Below are positions 1 through 7,338 of a stretch of DNA of 10,393 bases, piece by piece. This DNA is from CAYUMU01 sp964445985 (GTDB lineage: Bacteria > Planctomycetota > Planctomycetia > Pirellulales > S012-138). The stretch's first letter is position 1. Each line of letters opens with the position of its first letter. The DNA lies in contig CAYUMU010000137.1 of NCBI GenBank assembly GCA_964445985.1, positions 1 to 10,393 on the forward strand, in the 5' to 3' direction. The notes under the pieces were generated by a model, which saw only the letters and a list, made by a program, of their open reading frames with translations, was not told where the DNA came from and searched no databases. The position numbers were made by a program, and so were the translations under genes.

Positions 1-250
1 CCGCGGCTTGTTGGCAAAGCAAGCGAGATGGAAGACTTGCTCCTGTTATTTATAAATGTGCGAAGAGCACGTACGAGCGACGGCCGCCCGACTCTCATCG
101 CAATCAACGCAGCAAGCTAATTATAATCAGTTTGGCATAGCAAATGAGTCAGAACTTCATATCGGGCAGTGGCTTATCGCCTCTCAGCCAACCAAGATCC
201 TCAGCCTTCCAGGTTTGAACTCCAGCCAGAAAAAGTTCTAACGGTGTTTT

Positions 251-262
251 GTCACCCCGACT
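251..262 (+). other. possible tRNA-Pro 3'-end remnant (attachment-site-like)
   Basis: The 12 bases GTCACCCCGACT resemble the 3' acceptor and T-stem end of bacterial tRNA-Pro, which usually ends in ...TCACCCCGACCA. No matching 5' half (CGGGGTG...) is present about 70 bases upstream, so this is not a tRNA gene. It lies 10 bases from the stop codon of the recombinase remnant at 273-607. Tyrosine integrases often recombine at tRNA 3' ends, so this could be an old attachment site. The match is short and could be chance. Confidence 0.3.
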
Positions 263-265
263 TGT

Positions 266-297
266 AAAGCCGTTAATCCGCAAAGGGTTGCGGCTTT
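266..297 (+). terminator. hairpin with T-rich tail, terminator-like
   Basis: AAAGCCG (266-272) pairs perfectly with CGGCTTT (291-297). Inside that, AATCC (275-279) pairs with GGGTT (285-289) with one G-T wobble, around a GCAAA loop. The plus-strand 3' side runs into a T-rich tail (295-301, TTTTCTT with one C). It overlaps the stop codon (273-275) of the minus-strand recombinase remnant. It could be a Rho-independent terminator reading rightward, or part of the attachment region of the lost element. No plus-strand gene upstream obviously needs it. Confidence 0.45.
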
Positions 298-607
298 TCT
301 TCCGCGCCGGCGGCGGCGATTCCAGCCGACTGTTGAGAGAAGTGTTGAGGCAATCCCGCCTCCCAGGCAGACCACACCGCATCAGCGGTCGTCTGGCTGT
401 TCTGGCCCACGTAGTACCGCATGGTCGTTTCAACACTCTCGTGGCGCATTTCCAAATCAACGCTGATCTTGTCGGGCCGATCGTCCCACCAAAGCTCCAG
501 GGCCTCCGGTCAAACTCTTCGCCGGTGATCGGCCGGCCCTTCATGACTTTTTGCCGGCGGGACTTCTTCGGTATTTTTACCTTGGGCATTTCCGGCAACC
601 ACTCCAT
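273..607 (-). pseudogene. tyrosine recombinase/phage integrase remnant with two internal deletions and a frameshift
   Basis: Reading leftward from about 607, the first part includes MPKVKIPKKSRR and then MKGRPITGEEFDR, the linker and start of the catalytic domain in planctomycete-type integrases. At about 506-511 the sense moves to another frame, EALELWWDDRPDKISVDL, which resembles the strand region after the first catalytic helices. At about 449-455 it jumps straight to MRHESVETTMRYYVGQN and TTADAVWSAWE, the LGH-like box and Tyr segment that close such enzymes, ending at the stop 273-275. The second block is closed on its N-side by a TGA at 510-512. The stretches that should hold the R-box arginine and the HxxR motif are missing at the two junctions. 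The usual length is about 350-450 residues; about 110 remain here. The protein cannot be an active recombinase. Family assignment comes from recognised motifs; the deletions are inferred from motif order. A further N-terminal piece may exist upstream in another frame but cannot be supported. Confidence 0.75.
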
Positions 608-727
608 TTCAATTGACCCGCGTTCAACGCGTGTCGATACTCAAGCGCGTCCTTCCGATCCCTGTGATCTGCATTAACGCCAACTGTATTGAAATCTCGA
701 TCCCTCAGCCGGAAAAGCGGTTTCGAC

Positions 728-2236
728 ATGTCGCCTCGCCTGCGCCTCGGGCCTCCGTCTCGATTGAATCGTCGTTTACTACACGCGTTTGCCACACTCA
801 TGGCTGTCTTCGTTTTCGCGGAATGGTCAAGACGAACGGCGACTGGCAAGGAAAACACGGCCGAATCGGGTGTGCCTAATATCGTACTTATACTTGCGGA
901 CGATCTTGGCTATGGCGAGTGTGGAATGCAAGGAAACGCCGACGTGCCCACGCCGCACATCGATCGGCTGGCGGCCAGTGGCGTTCGCTGCACATCGGGA
1001 TATGTCACTGCTTCGTATTGCAGCCCTTCCCGGGCGGGGCTGCTCACCGGACGCTATCAAACCCGGTTTGGGCACGAGATGAACCCGGTGGGCCAGGCGA
1101 ACTTAGACCCCAAGGCTGGCTTGCCGCGGAGCGAACGCACGCTGGCCGATCTGCTAAAGCAGGCTGGATATCGGACGGGCCTGGTCGGCAAATGGCACCT
1201 CGGAGGCGCAGCCCAGGCCCATCCCAATGCGCGGGGATTCGACGAGTTTTATGGCTTTCTCCACGAAGGCCACTTCTTTGTGCCGCCCCCCTACGACGGA
1301 GTGACGTCGTTCTTGCGAAAGAAGCAGCTGAAGTCGGAGCAAGGGAACCGGCTCACGGTCGGCAACGTGACCTATTCCTCGCACATGGGAAGCGATGAAC
1401 CTCCGTACGACGACCACAATCCTCTATTTCGCAACGCTACGCAAATTGGCGAGCCGGAATATCTGACAGACGCTTTCAGCCGCGAGGCCGTCAACTTTAT
1501 CGAGAGGCATCGCGAGCAGCCGTTTTTCTTGTACCTGGCTTACAACGCCGTCCACAGCCCGATGCAAGCAAGTGAAGCGGCCATGCAAAAGTTTTCGCAC
1601 ATTGAGGATCTGCATCGCCGGGTGTTTGCCGCCATGCTCAGCCAACTCGATGATGGGGTGGGCCAGGTGATGGAGGCGCTGCGGGCCAACAAGTTGGAAG
1701 AGCAAACCCTGGTATTCTTCATCAGCGACAACGGCGGGCCAACCAAAGAACTCACATCCGGCAATCGGCCGCTGCGCGGCGGCAAGGGCGACCTGTATGA
1801 AGGCGGCGTGCGGGTGCCATTTACGATGAGTTGGCCGGGTAACATTCCGGCCGGAAAAACCTACGATCGGCCCGTGATTTCGACCGATGTCTTCGCCACG
1901 GCCCTGGCGTCGGCAAATGTACCCATGCCGACGGATCGCACCTACGACAGCGTGAATTTAATCCCCTACGTTCGCGGCCAACAGCAAGCCCCGCCGCATC
2001 AAACCATTTACTGGCGAATGGGCAACAAGGCGGCGCTGCGCCGGGGCGACTTCAAACTGGTCCGCCAACCGCCACGCGGTCAGAACGAAGCACCTTGGGA
2101 ACTTTACGATTTGAAGAACGACCTGGCCGAAAGCCAGAACCTGGCTAATGAGCAACCCGAGCGGTTGCGGCAATTGGTTGGCGATTGGGAAAAGCTCAAC
2201 GAAGAAATGGTTCCACCAATCTGGACGCGGCCCTAG
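728..2236 (+). CDS. secreted Cys-type sulfatase (arylsulfatase A-like family)
   Basis: Predicted to hydrolyse sulfate esters, probably on sulfated glycans, outside the cytoplasm. From the ATG at 728 it is 502 residues. A basic N-terminus and hydrophobic stretch (about residues 17-32) look like a signal sequence. The FGly signature CSPSR-AGLLTGR starts at Cys98, so it needs maturation to formylglycine; no formylglycine-generating enzyme is in the window. Other sulfatase residues are in place: Asp58-Asp59 (LADDLGYGE), Lys155/His157 (GKWHLG), His276 (VHSP), Asp334-Asn335 (ISDNGG) and Lys353 (GGKGDLYEGG). The C-terminus (WELYDLKNDLAESQNLA) is typical of the family. The frame is open from a TTG at 689, but the ATG at 728 places the signal sequence better. 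Neither start has a clear ribosome-binding site. The substrate cannot be read from sequence. It stands alone and converges on the membrane-protein gene at 2308-4281. Confidence 0.93.
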   Translation: MSPRLRLGPPSRLNRRLLHAFATLMAVFVFAEWSRRTATGKENTAESGVPNIVLILADDLGYGECGMQGNADVPTPHIDRLAASGVRCTSGYVTASYCSPSRAGLLTGRYQTRFGHEMNPVGQANLDPKAGLPRSERTLADLLKQAGYRTGLVGKWHLGGAAQAHPNARGFDEFYGFLHEGHFFVPPPYDGVTSFLRKKQLKSEQGNRLTVGNVTYSSHMGSDEPPYDDHNPLFRNATQIGEPEYLTDAFSREAVNFIERHREQPFFLYLAYNAVHSPMQASEAAMQKFSHIEDLHRRVFAAMLSQLDDGVGQVMEALRANKLEEQTLVFFISDNGGPTKELTSGNRPLRGGKGDLYEGGVRVPFTMSWPGNIPAGKTYDRPVISTDVFATALASANVPMPTDRTYDSVNLIPYVRGQQQAPPHQTIYWRMGNKAALRRGDFKLVRQPPRGQNEAPWELYDLKNDLAESQNLANEQPERLRQLVGDWEKLNEEMVPPIWTRP

Positions 2237-2307
2237 ATTGCACGCAGCCGAAAAATGGACATGGTACTTACCGGCAATTCCGGCTGGTGCTGTTGCCTTA
2301 TTGCTCG

Positions 2308-4281
2308 CTACTCGCCAACAGGCATGATCGCTGCTTGCATCGCCTGATATCGCTGCTCGACTCGTTCGCCGAGCATGGGCGCCACAATGAAGTAAGCGGC
2401 CAGAGCAACTGCGGCGGCCGCCAAGAACGATTTCACGATTATATGTACATAGGTTTGCCAATGCCCTCGCAAGCGATGTCGCGCGATTTCGCGCAAGCCG
2501 CCCGCAGTGGTTCGCACTTGCTGAAAGGTGAACCACAGCAGCGTGCAAGCCGCAACAACGGTCACGGTGACCAGCACTCCCTGCCAGGCCCGCCACTGGT
2601 TGGCGGCTCTCAGCCACTGCTCCGGATGGCCTTGAAATCCTAAATTGCGGACAGCATCGGGGAAGGTTTCCATCCACTCCGTTTCGAGATTAGAGCGCCA
2701 GGGCATCGCGAGCCGCACGCCGAACATTTCGTTGCCAAAGAGAGCAATCAACGCCGGAATCAACACGGTGAGCAGTGGCAAGCACATCAGCCAAACGCTG
2801 GTATCAATCCAACAGCGGATGCCTGCCAGCAGAATGATCGACGCCGCCAGCAAGACCACGGTCAATAATCCGCGAATGATCCATTGCTGGGTGTTTTCTT
2901 CCAGCAAGCGGGTTGGCAATACCCCCAGCACCAGAACTGTCAGAGCGATAGCGAGGATCCAGCAGGCGAGATGGTGCAACGCGCCGAATTTGCGGTCGTG
3001 CTGCTCGGGCTTGCCAAGCAGCCGCGCTAAGATGGCCGCGATGCCGGCAACCGCCAACAGAACGAGCACAAACTCCATCACCGTTACCAAGGCCAGGCTG
3101 AGCGCGAGCGTACTCGCTGCCAATTTCGGATCAGACAGAGCGTGGCTTGCCGGATGTTGCTGTAGAGCGTTCACCTGCTGCTCCGCGGCCTTGGCTTGTG
3201 CGGCAATGGAGTCAACTTCCCCCTCGGCGAGTACGCCGGGATGTTGCTGTTGGAGACTGTTCAAACGGCCCAGGGCAAGATATCGCAGCATGAGTCCCGT
3301 ACCGTGGACGCTGGGGAAATTGTCGCCCGCCGCCACTTGCTCGTTGATCCGCTCCAGGGATTGATAGGCGGAACGGACAGCCCCCAAGTCAGGCTCATGA
3401 AGCGCCGCATCGCCGCGGACATACTGCCAACGCATCAGGCCATAGAGAGTGGTCACTGCCCGAGCGTCGGTCGAACGCCGGAACGCGACCTCCAACGCTT
3501 CGAAGCGGGACAGAGAGGTTTGTTCCGCGAACCGTCGGGCCACTTGATTGCCATGGGTGCCGAAACTCAAGAACGGCTGCTGCTGGCCGGCCTCAAAGGC
3601 GGCAATCCCTTGCTTCCAAAGGTCGTCGTCGTGGACTAGCAACGGCCATTCCCCGAGGATCGAGCCCGCCTTGTACTCCGCGCTGCTTCGCCAAAGCTCG
3701 GACGCTTCCAGATATTTATAGAGGGCATTGCCCGGATCGTTGTGCGCGCATTGGGCGAGAATCTCACGCCAGTTATCGGTACGGGGCGCTGGGTGCAATT
3801 CGTGTGGAACAAACAATAGCAGCGCCTGGGCGCGAGCCCATTCTACGTTGCGGGGGTGCAGCCCGCGGGCGTTGGCAATCCATTTCAGGCATGCCGTCCG
3901 ACACAGCGACTCGAAGGTCGCTTGCTGCCGAATACGGTCGAGTTCTGGTTGGGGTTGATTTGCATAGCGTTCGAAGGTGCGGTAGCTCCACTGGGGCGTA
4001 TCGAGAACCCAGGCGGCGCCTGCCGAAAGCTCCGCGTTGGTGGCGACATCGGGCGTGCTTTGCACGGCCGCCAGCCAGAACTGGGCCTGGGCGGCTTCGT
4101 CTTGCATGTCCAGGCTTTGCTGCGGATAGCCCAACAGCGCGAGGACCGTGGATGGCCAGGCTTGCCACTGGAACGCAGGCCCCGATTCGGTGGCGGCCGT
4201 CAGCCAAATCATGCGAACCAGCAGCACGCCCAGGATGGCGCACGCGGCGGCTTGTTTCCAATGCGTTTGCAGGAATCGCAT
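2308..4281 (-). CDS. multi-pass membrane protein of unknown function, 657 residues
   Basis: I do not recognise the family. The protein has one transmembrane helix near the N-terminus (about 9-30). A soluble, helix-rich, Gln/Ala/Trp-rich region follows (about 35-385), with a likely coiled-coil stretch at about 340-377. The C-terminal half has about six more helices (roughly 389-420, 436-457, 466-488, 494-516, 566-586 and 611-634). If the N-terminal helix is an anchor, the 350-residue domain sits on one side of the membrane, probably outside the cytoplasm; this is inference. The frame stays open to an upstream ATG at 4836, but that extension is Arg/Pro-rich low-quality sequence and overlaps coaX on the other strand. 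The ATG at 4281, directly before the first helix, is therefore preferred. Only a weak G-run lies upstream as a ribosome site. The gene diverges from coaX over a 264-base intergenic region. Confidence 0.8.
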   Translation of the reverse strand: MRFLQTHWKQAAACAILGVLLVRMIWLTAATESGPAFQWQAWPSTVLALLGYPQQSLDMQDEAAQAQFWLAAVQSTPDVATNAELSAGAAWVLDTPQWSYRTFERYANQPQPELDRIRQQATFESLCRTACLKWIANARGLHPRNVEWARAQALLLFVPHELHPAPRTDNWREILAQCAHNDPGNALYKYLEASELWRSSAEYKAGSILGEWPLLVHDDDLWKQGIAAFEAGQQQPFLSFGTHGNQVARRFAEQTSLSRFEALEVAFRRSTDARAVTTLYGLMRWQYVRGDAALHEPDLGAVRSAYQSLERINEQVAAGDNFPSVHGTGLMLRYLALGRLNSLQQQHPGVLAEGEVDSIAAQAKAAEQQVNALQQHPASHALSDPKLAASTLALSLALVTVMEFVLVLLAVAGIAAILARLLGKPEQHDRKFGALHHLACWILAIALTVLVLGVLPTRLLEENTQQWIIRGLLTVVLLAASIILLAGIRCWIDTSVWLMCLPLLTVLIPALIALFGNEMFGVRLAMPWRSNLETEWMETFPDAVRNLGFQGHPEQWLRAANQWRAWQGVLVTVTVVAACTLLWFTFQQVRTTAGGLREIARHRLRGHWQTYVHIIVKSFLAAAAVALAAYFIVAPMLGERVEQRYQAMQAAIMPVGE

Positions 4282-4382
4282 GCGTGCCCCAGCGAAAACG
4301 GTGAAGTGAACGATATCCGGTCGGCCGGCCGGAGAACTGCACGACTTCGGCCGCTGAACTTCAGGATACGAGAACGGGCGTG

Positions 4383-4398
4383 ATTTGCACAAGCAAAT
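4383..4398. repeat. perfect 6-bp inverted repeat in the divergent intergenic region
   Basis: ATTTGC (4383-4388) and GCAAAT (4393-4398) are perfect inverted copies around ACAA. They lie between the divergent starts at 4281 and 4546. The position would suit a regulator-binding site, but no sigma-70 -35/-10 pair is visible nearby and a repeat this short can occur by chance. Confidence 0.25.
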
Positions 4399-4534
4399 TG
4401 CGAGATGGCGGCGCCTGCCGGTCGGAATCGCATGGTGGGCGTTGTTGTTTTGCCCGTTTTCCCGCCGCTTGCCCCCGTGTTGGCCAACGCTGTTTCTTGG
4501 TACAACGGCAACCAAAGGCAACCCCAGCCACACC

Positions 4535-4540
4535 GGGAGA
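4535..4540 (+). promoter_or_regulatory. ribosome-binding site that fixes the coaX start
   Basis: GGGAGA ends 5 bases before the GTG at 4546. No comparable site precedes the in-frame ATG at 4405, which would add 47 residues with no family resemblance. This supports the GTG start. Confidence 0.65.
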
Positions 4541-4545
4541 AATGC

Positions 4546-5391
4546 GTGAGCGCTGCAGGCGGTACATCCAGTTCGAGCCCTTTTCCGCTGGTGGCGGTCG
4601 ATATCGGCAATACCCGGCTCAAGCTGGGGCTGTTCGAGGAAGGGTCGGTCCTCCCCAGTTGGGGCAGCGATGGGGCGGGGGCCGATGGAAGCGGGAGGGG
4701 GAGTTTGCCTGTTCCGGCCCGCATGCTTCACGTGCTGCCGGGCGAGCTTTCGCAAATTGCCGCTTGGTGCCGGCCGTACTCCGTCGATCAACTTTCGTGG
4801 TGGATTGGCAGCGTGCAGCGCAGCTTTACCACGCAATTGCTCGACTGGTTGCGAAAAGACGCCTCGCCGGCCATCACGCTGCTGGGCTGCCGCGATTTAG
4901 ATTTGGAAACTTCGCTGCCCCGGCCCGACATGGCCGGCGTCGACCGATTGCTCGCGGCGGTGGCTGCCAACCGGCTGCGTCCGCAGGCGCGCGATGCCGT
5001 GGTGGTGGACTTGGGCACGGCGATCACGGTGGACTTTGTTTCGGCCGATGGCGTGTTCCAAGGCGGGGCCATTTTGCCTGGCGTGGCGATGGCAGCCCGC
5101 GCTTTGCACGAGTTCACCGATTTGCTGCCGCTGGTGCCGATGGCCGAACTCGAAACGCCGCCGCCCGCGATCGGCAACGATACCACCAGCGCTATGCGGT
5201 CGGGCCTGTTTTGGGGGGCCGTGGGCGCGGTGCGCGAATTGATTGCCGAGTATAGCCGCGACCGCGAGCCGCCGAGGATTGTGCTCACCGGCGGAGCCGC
5301 CGCCAACGTGGCCGAACTATTGGCCGCCGACGCTCAATATATTCCCCACCTGGTTCTCGCAGGCATCGCCTTAACGGCCGCGCGAACGTAA
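4546..5391 (+). CDS. coaX: type III pantothenate kinase
   Basis: Phosphorylates pantothenate to 4'-phosphopantothenate, the first step of coenzyme A synthesis, in the cytoplasm. Type III enzymes are acetate/sugar kinase-fold (ASKHA) proteins. From the GTG start the protein has 281 residues, slightly above the usual 250-270. The extra length fits an N-terminal tail and a Gly/Ser insert at about 40-55. Visible motifs are the phosphate-binding DIGNTRLK at 19-26 with Asp19, GVDR at 131-134, DLGTAITVD at 155-163, ILPGVAMAA after it, and the C-terminal nucleotide-binding VLTGGAAANV and PHLVLAGIAL. Together these are diagnostic for CoaX and separate it from the CoaA type. The start was chosen by the ribosome site at 4535-4540. 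The next gene starts 74 bases downstream on the same strand, so co-transcription is possible but not shown. Confidence 0.92.
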   Translation: MSAAGGTSSSSPFPLVAVDIGNTRLKLGLFEEGSVLPSWGSDGAGADGSGRGSLPVPARMLHVLPGELSQIAAWCRPYSVDQLSWWIGSVQRSFTTQLLDWLRKDASPAITLLGCRDLDLETSLPRPDMAGVDRLLAAVAANRLRPQARDAVVVDLGTAITVDFVSADGVFQGGAILPGVAMAARALHEFTDLLPLVPMAELETPPPAIGNDTTSAMRSGLFWGAVGAVRELIAEYSRDREPPRIVLTGGAAANVAELLAADAQYIPHLVLAGIALTAART

Positions 5392-5465
5392 GGTACAACC
5401 GAGATCGCCTGTCATTGCGACGACTTCCACACGCTCTAGTCCTCTAGCCCACATTCTTGACTGCC

Positions 5466-6770
5466 ATGCCCTGGATCACCGAACGCGCCCCTGAGATTCT
5501 TCGCGACCGCATGGAAGAGGTCCTTGCCGAAACCATCGCGCAATGCCGCCGGCGGCTTACGCCCAACCCGCGGCGAGTGCTGCTGCTGCCGCCCGATATT
5601 ACCCGCATGCACTCGGGGGCCGGATGGATTACCGAGTATTTCTACAATCAATTGCATGAAGAAGCCGACGTGCACGTGATCCCCACGCTAGGCCAGCATG
5701 AGCCGCACACCCGCGAGCAAAACAAGCAAATGTTCGGAGCGATTCCGCACGAGCGCATTCACGCCCACGATTGGCGCGGCGGCTGCGTATATGTGGGCGA
5801 TATTCCCGCCCAGATGGTGGCCGACCTTTCGAGCGGCGCGGCCGATTGGGATATCCCCGTGTGGCTGAACCGCATGCTCATGCAAGAGCAATGGGACTGG
5901 ATCATCAACATTGGCCACGTGGTGCCGCACGAAGTGCTGGGCTTTGCCAACCACAACAAGAATTACTTGATTGGCCTGGCCGGCAAAGAATTGATTTGCA
6001 AGTCGCACCTGGCGGCGGCCTCGTACGGCATCGAAAACAACTTGGGCAACCTGCTCACTCCCCTGCGCAAATGCTTCAATTGGGCCGAAGAACAATTCCT
6101 GGGCAAGCTGCCCGACACCTACGTGCAGGTCACGCTGGCGCGCAACGTGGATGGCCGGCTGGTGCATACCGGCGTGTACGTGGGCGACGACCTCGACACC
6201 TACCTGGGCGCCGCCAAGCAAGCCAGGGACGAGAACATTACCGTGCTCGATGAGCCGCTGCAAAAGGTCGTGTGCGTGATGCAGGGCGACGAATTCTTTA
6301 GCACCTGGGTCGCCAACAAGGCCGTGTATCGCACGCGGATGGCCCTGGCCGATGGCGGCGAGCTACTGATCATCGCCCCCGGCCTCAAGCGGTTTGGCGA
6401 ACAGCCGGAGGTCGATGCCTTCATCCGCAAATACGGCTACGTGGGCACGCCCAAGGTGATGGACCTCTACCGCCAAAACGAAGACATGCAAGACCTGGCC
6501 CACGCCACGGCCCACCTGATCCACGGCTCGTCGGAAGGGCGGTTCAAAATCACCTACGCCCCCGGCCATGTGAATCAGGCCGATATGGAACAGGTGAACT
6601 TTGAATACGCCGATTTGGAAGAAACGCTGGCCAAGTACCCCATCAACCAACTCACCGAAGGCTTTCAGACCATCGGCGACGAGCAGGTGTTCTTCATCCC
6701 CACGCCCTCGGCCGGCCTGTGGGCCACGCGCGACCGGCTCTACAACCGGGCCAGCGGGTTCGGAGAGTGA
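5466..6770 (+). CDS. LarA-like nickel-pincer-dependent 2-hydroxyacid racemase/epimerase
   Basis: This 434-residue protein belongs to the LarA (lactate racemase) superfamily, DUF2088 in its N-terminal domain. Known members racemise or epimerise 2-hydroxyacids by hydride transfer on a nickel-pincer nucleotide tethered to a lysine. Key positions are present. PDITR (Asp44, Arg47) matches the DxTR motif. His78 in TLGQHEPH matches His108 of Lactobacillus plantarum LarA. VVPHEVLGFANHNKN gives His155 and, ten residues on, Lys165, as His174 and Lys184 do in LarA. His181 has the same spacing from them as His200. The cofactor site therefore looks intact. The local sequence FANHNK differs from the usual FSGGxK, suggesting a subgroup with another substrate, possibly a sugar acid such as mannonate; that is speculation. 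No larB, larC or larE is in the window. The ATG at 5466 is preferred over the TTG at 5457; neither has a clear ribosome site. Confidence 0.85.
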   Translation: MPWITERAPEILRDRMEEVLAETIAQCRRRLTPNPRRVLLLPPDITRMHSGAGWITEYFYNQLHEEADVHVIPTLGQHEPHTREQNKQMFGAIPHERIHAHDWRGGCVYVGDIPAQMVADLSSGAADWDIPVWLNRMLMQEQWDWIINIGHVVPHEVLGFANHNKNYLIGLAGKELICKSHLAAASYGIENNLGNLLTPLRKCFNWAEEQFLGKLPDTYVQVTLARNVDGRLVHTGVYVGDDLDTYLGAAKQARDENITVLDEPLQKVVCVMQGDEFFSTWVANKAVYRTRMALADGGELLIIAPGLKRFGEQPEVDAFIRKYGYVGTPKVMDLYRQNEDMQDLAHATAHLIHGSSEGRFKITYAPGHVNQADMEQVNFEYADLEETLAKYPINQLTEGFQTIGDEQVFFIPTPSAGLWATRDRLYNRASGFGE

Positions 6771-6775
6771 GACGG

Positions 6776-6792
6776 GCGCAAGCGGCTTGCGC
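6776..6792. terminator. perfect 7-bp hairpin just after the LarA-like gene
   Basis: GCGCAAG (6776-6782) and CTTGCGC (6786-6792) pair perfectly around CGG, five bases past the TGA at 6768-6770. No T-run follows, so it is not a classic Rho-independent terminator. It may act as a weak terminator or protect the mRNA 3' end. Confidence 0.4.
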
Positions 6793-6833
6793 GAGAAACA
6801 GCCATCCCAGGCTTTCTAACGGTCACACGGTCT

Positions 6834-7244
6834 ATGAATTGGCAGCGACTACGACTCTGGTATCTGGCAGGCAGCGTGGGTTTGCCGATCCTCAGCGGAA
6901 CGATAGCCGCCTTGGCTCAATTTCCTAATGCATGGAATGGGCAAGTCGGCAATTTCACAGACACGTTCGAAGACTATGCAATTCCGTTTCCCATGGCCGC
7001 CGGATGTGTGCAATGGCTACATTGGCCGATGACCGTGGGTGTGGCATTGCTGCTTTCGCTGTTTCGCAGGTTTCGATTGCTGACAGGCGTGCTATTGATT
7101 TAGCTCCCAGTATACCTTGTCTGGCAAATCAATGTATGGTCGATCCATTTCGCACTCTTTCCTATCCTTGACGCCCTGTTCGTGGCACTCGTCACGGTAG
7201 TTTGGTGGTGGTTTGAGTCGCGCCGCATTCAGCAGCAAATGTAG
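6834..7244 (+). pseudogene. small membrane-protein gene interrupted by one in-frame TAG
   Basis: From the ATG at 6834 the frame encodes 89 residues and stops at TAG 7101-7103. The same frame then continues for 46 sense codons to a second TAG at 7242-7244, giving a 135-residue product if the first stop were sense. The whole has the pattern of a four-helix membrane protein: about 8-30, 62-77, 82-98 and 105-127. It ends with WWWFESRRIQQQM, an aromatic belt and basic tail as at a helix end. The TAG is codon 90, inside the third hydrophobic segment (TGVLLI, stop, LPVYLVWQI). No ATG and no good start follows the stop before the fourth helix. The simplest reading is a recent nonsense mutation; sequencing error or read-through are alternatives, and the 89-residue form may still be made. 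I do not recognise the family. No clear ribosome site precedes the ATG. Confidence 0.6.
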
Positions 7245-7338
7245 CGTGGTTGCTCGCCAACCACCCTGATTATGCGAAAATGTCAAATTGCCCCGCGGTT
7301 AGCAAGTAAATCAGGGCAAGCACGAAGGATTTTCCAGA

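Noticed and set aside
122..127. TATAAT hexamer as a -10 promoter element
   Set aside because: No -35 hexamer at suitable spacing and no gene starting downstream on the plus strand until 728.
577..858. 93-residue minus-strand open frame that might be the N-terminus of the recombinase remnant
   Set aside because: The segment DRKDALEYRHALNAGQ is faintly integrase-like, but the match is too weak and the frame runs into the sulfatase start.
2270..2288. Possible bidirectional terminator between the convergent sulfatase and membrane-protein genes
   Set aside because: Only a 4-bp CCGG/CCGG stem with no T-run; not distinguishable from chance.
4405..4545. N-terminal extension of CoaX to an ATG at 4405
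   Set aside because: The extra 47 residues lie before the family's conserved start, and the GTG at 4546 has a good ribosome site.
4282..4836. N-terminal extension of the membrane protein to an ATG at 4836
   Set aside because: It adds 185 Arg/Pro-rich residues antisense to coaX with no domain. The ATG at 4281 sits directly before the first membrane helix.
4380..5255. 291-residue plus-strand open frame overlapping coaX in another frame
   Set aside because: It is Arg/Ala/Gly-rich with no motif, whereas coaX has all diagnostic motifs in its own frame.
5688..6263. 191-residue open frame on the minus strand inside the LarA-like gene
   Set aside because: It is antisense to a clearly conserved gene. 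Its composition (many His, Val, Gln) is what reverse reading of GC-rich codons gives.
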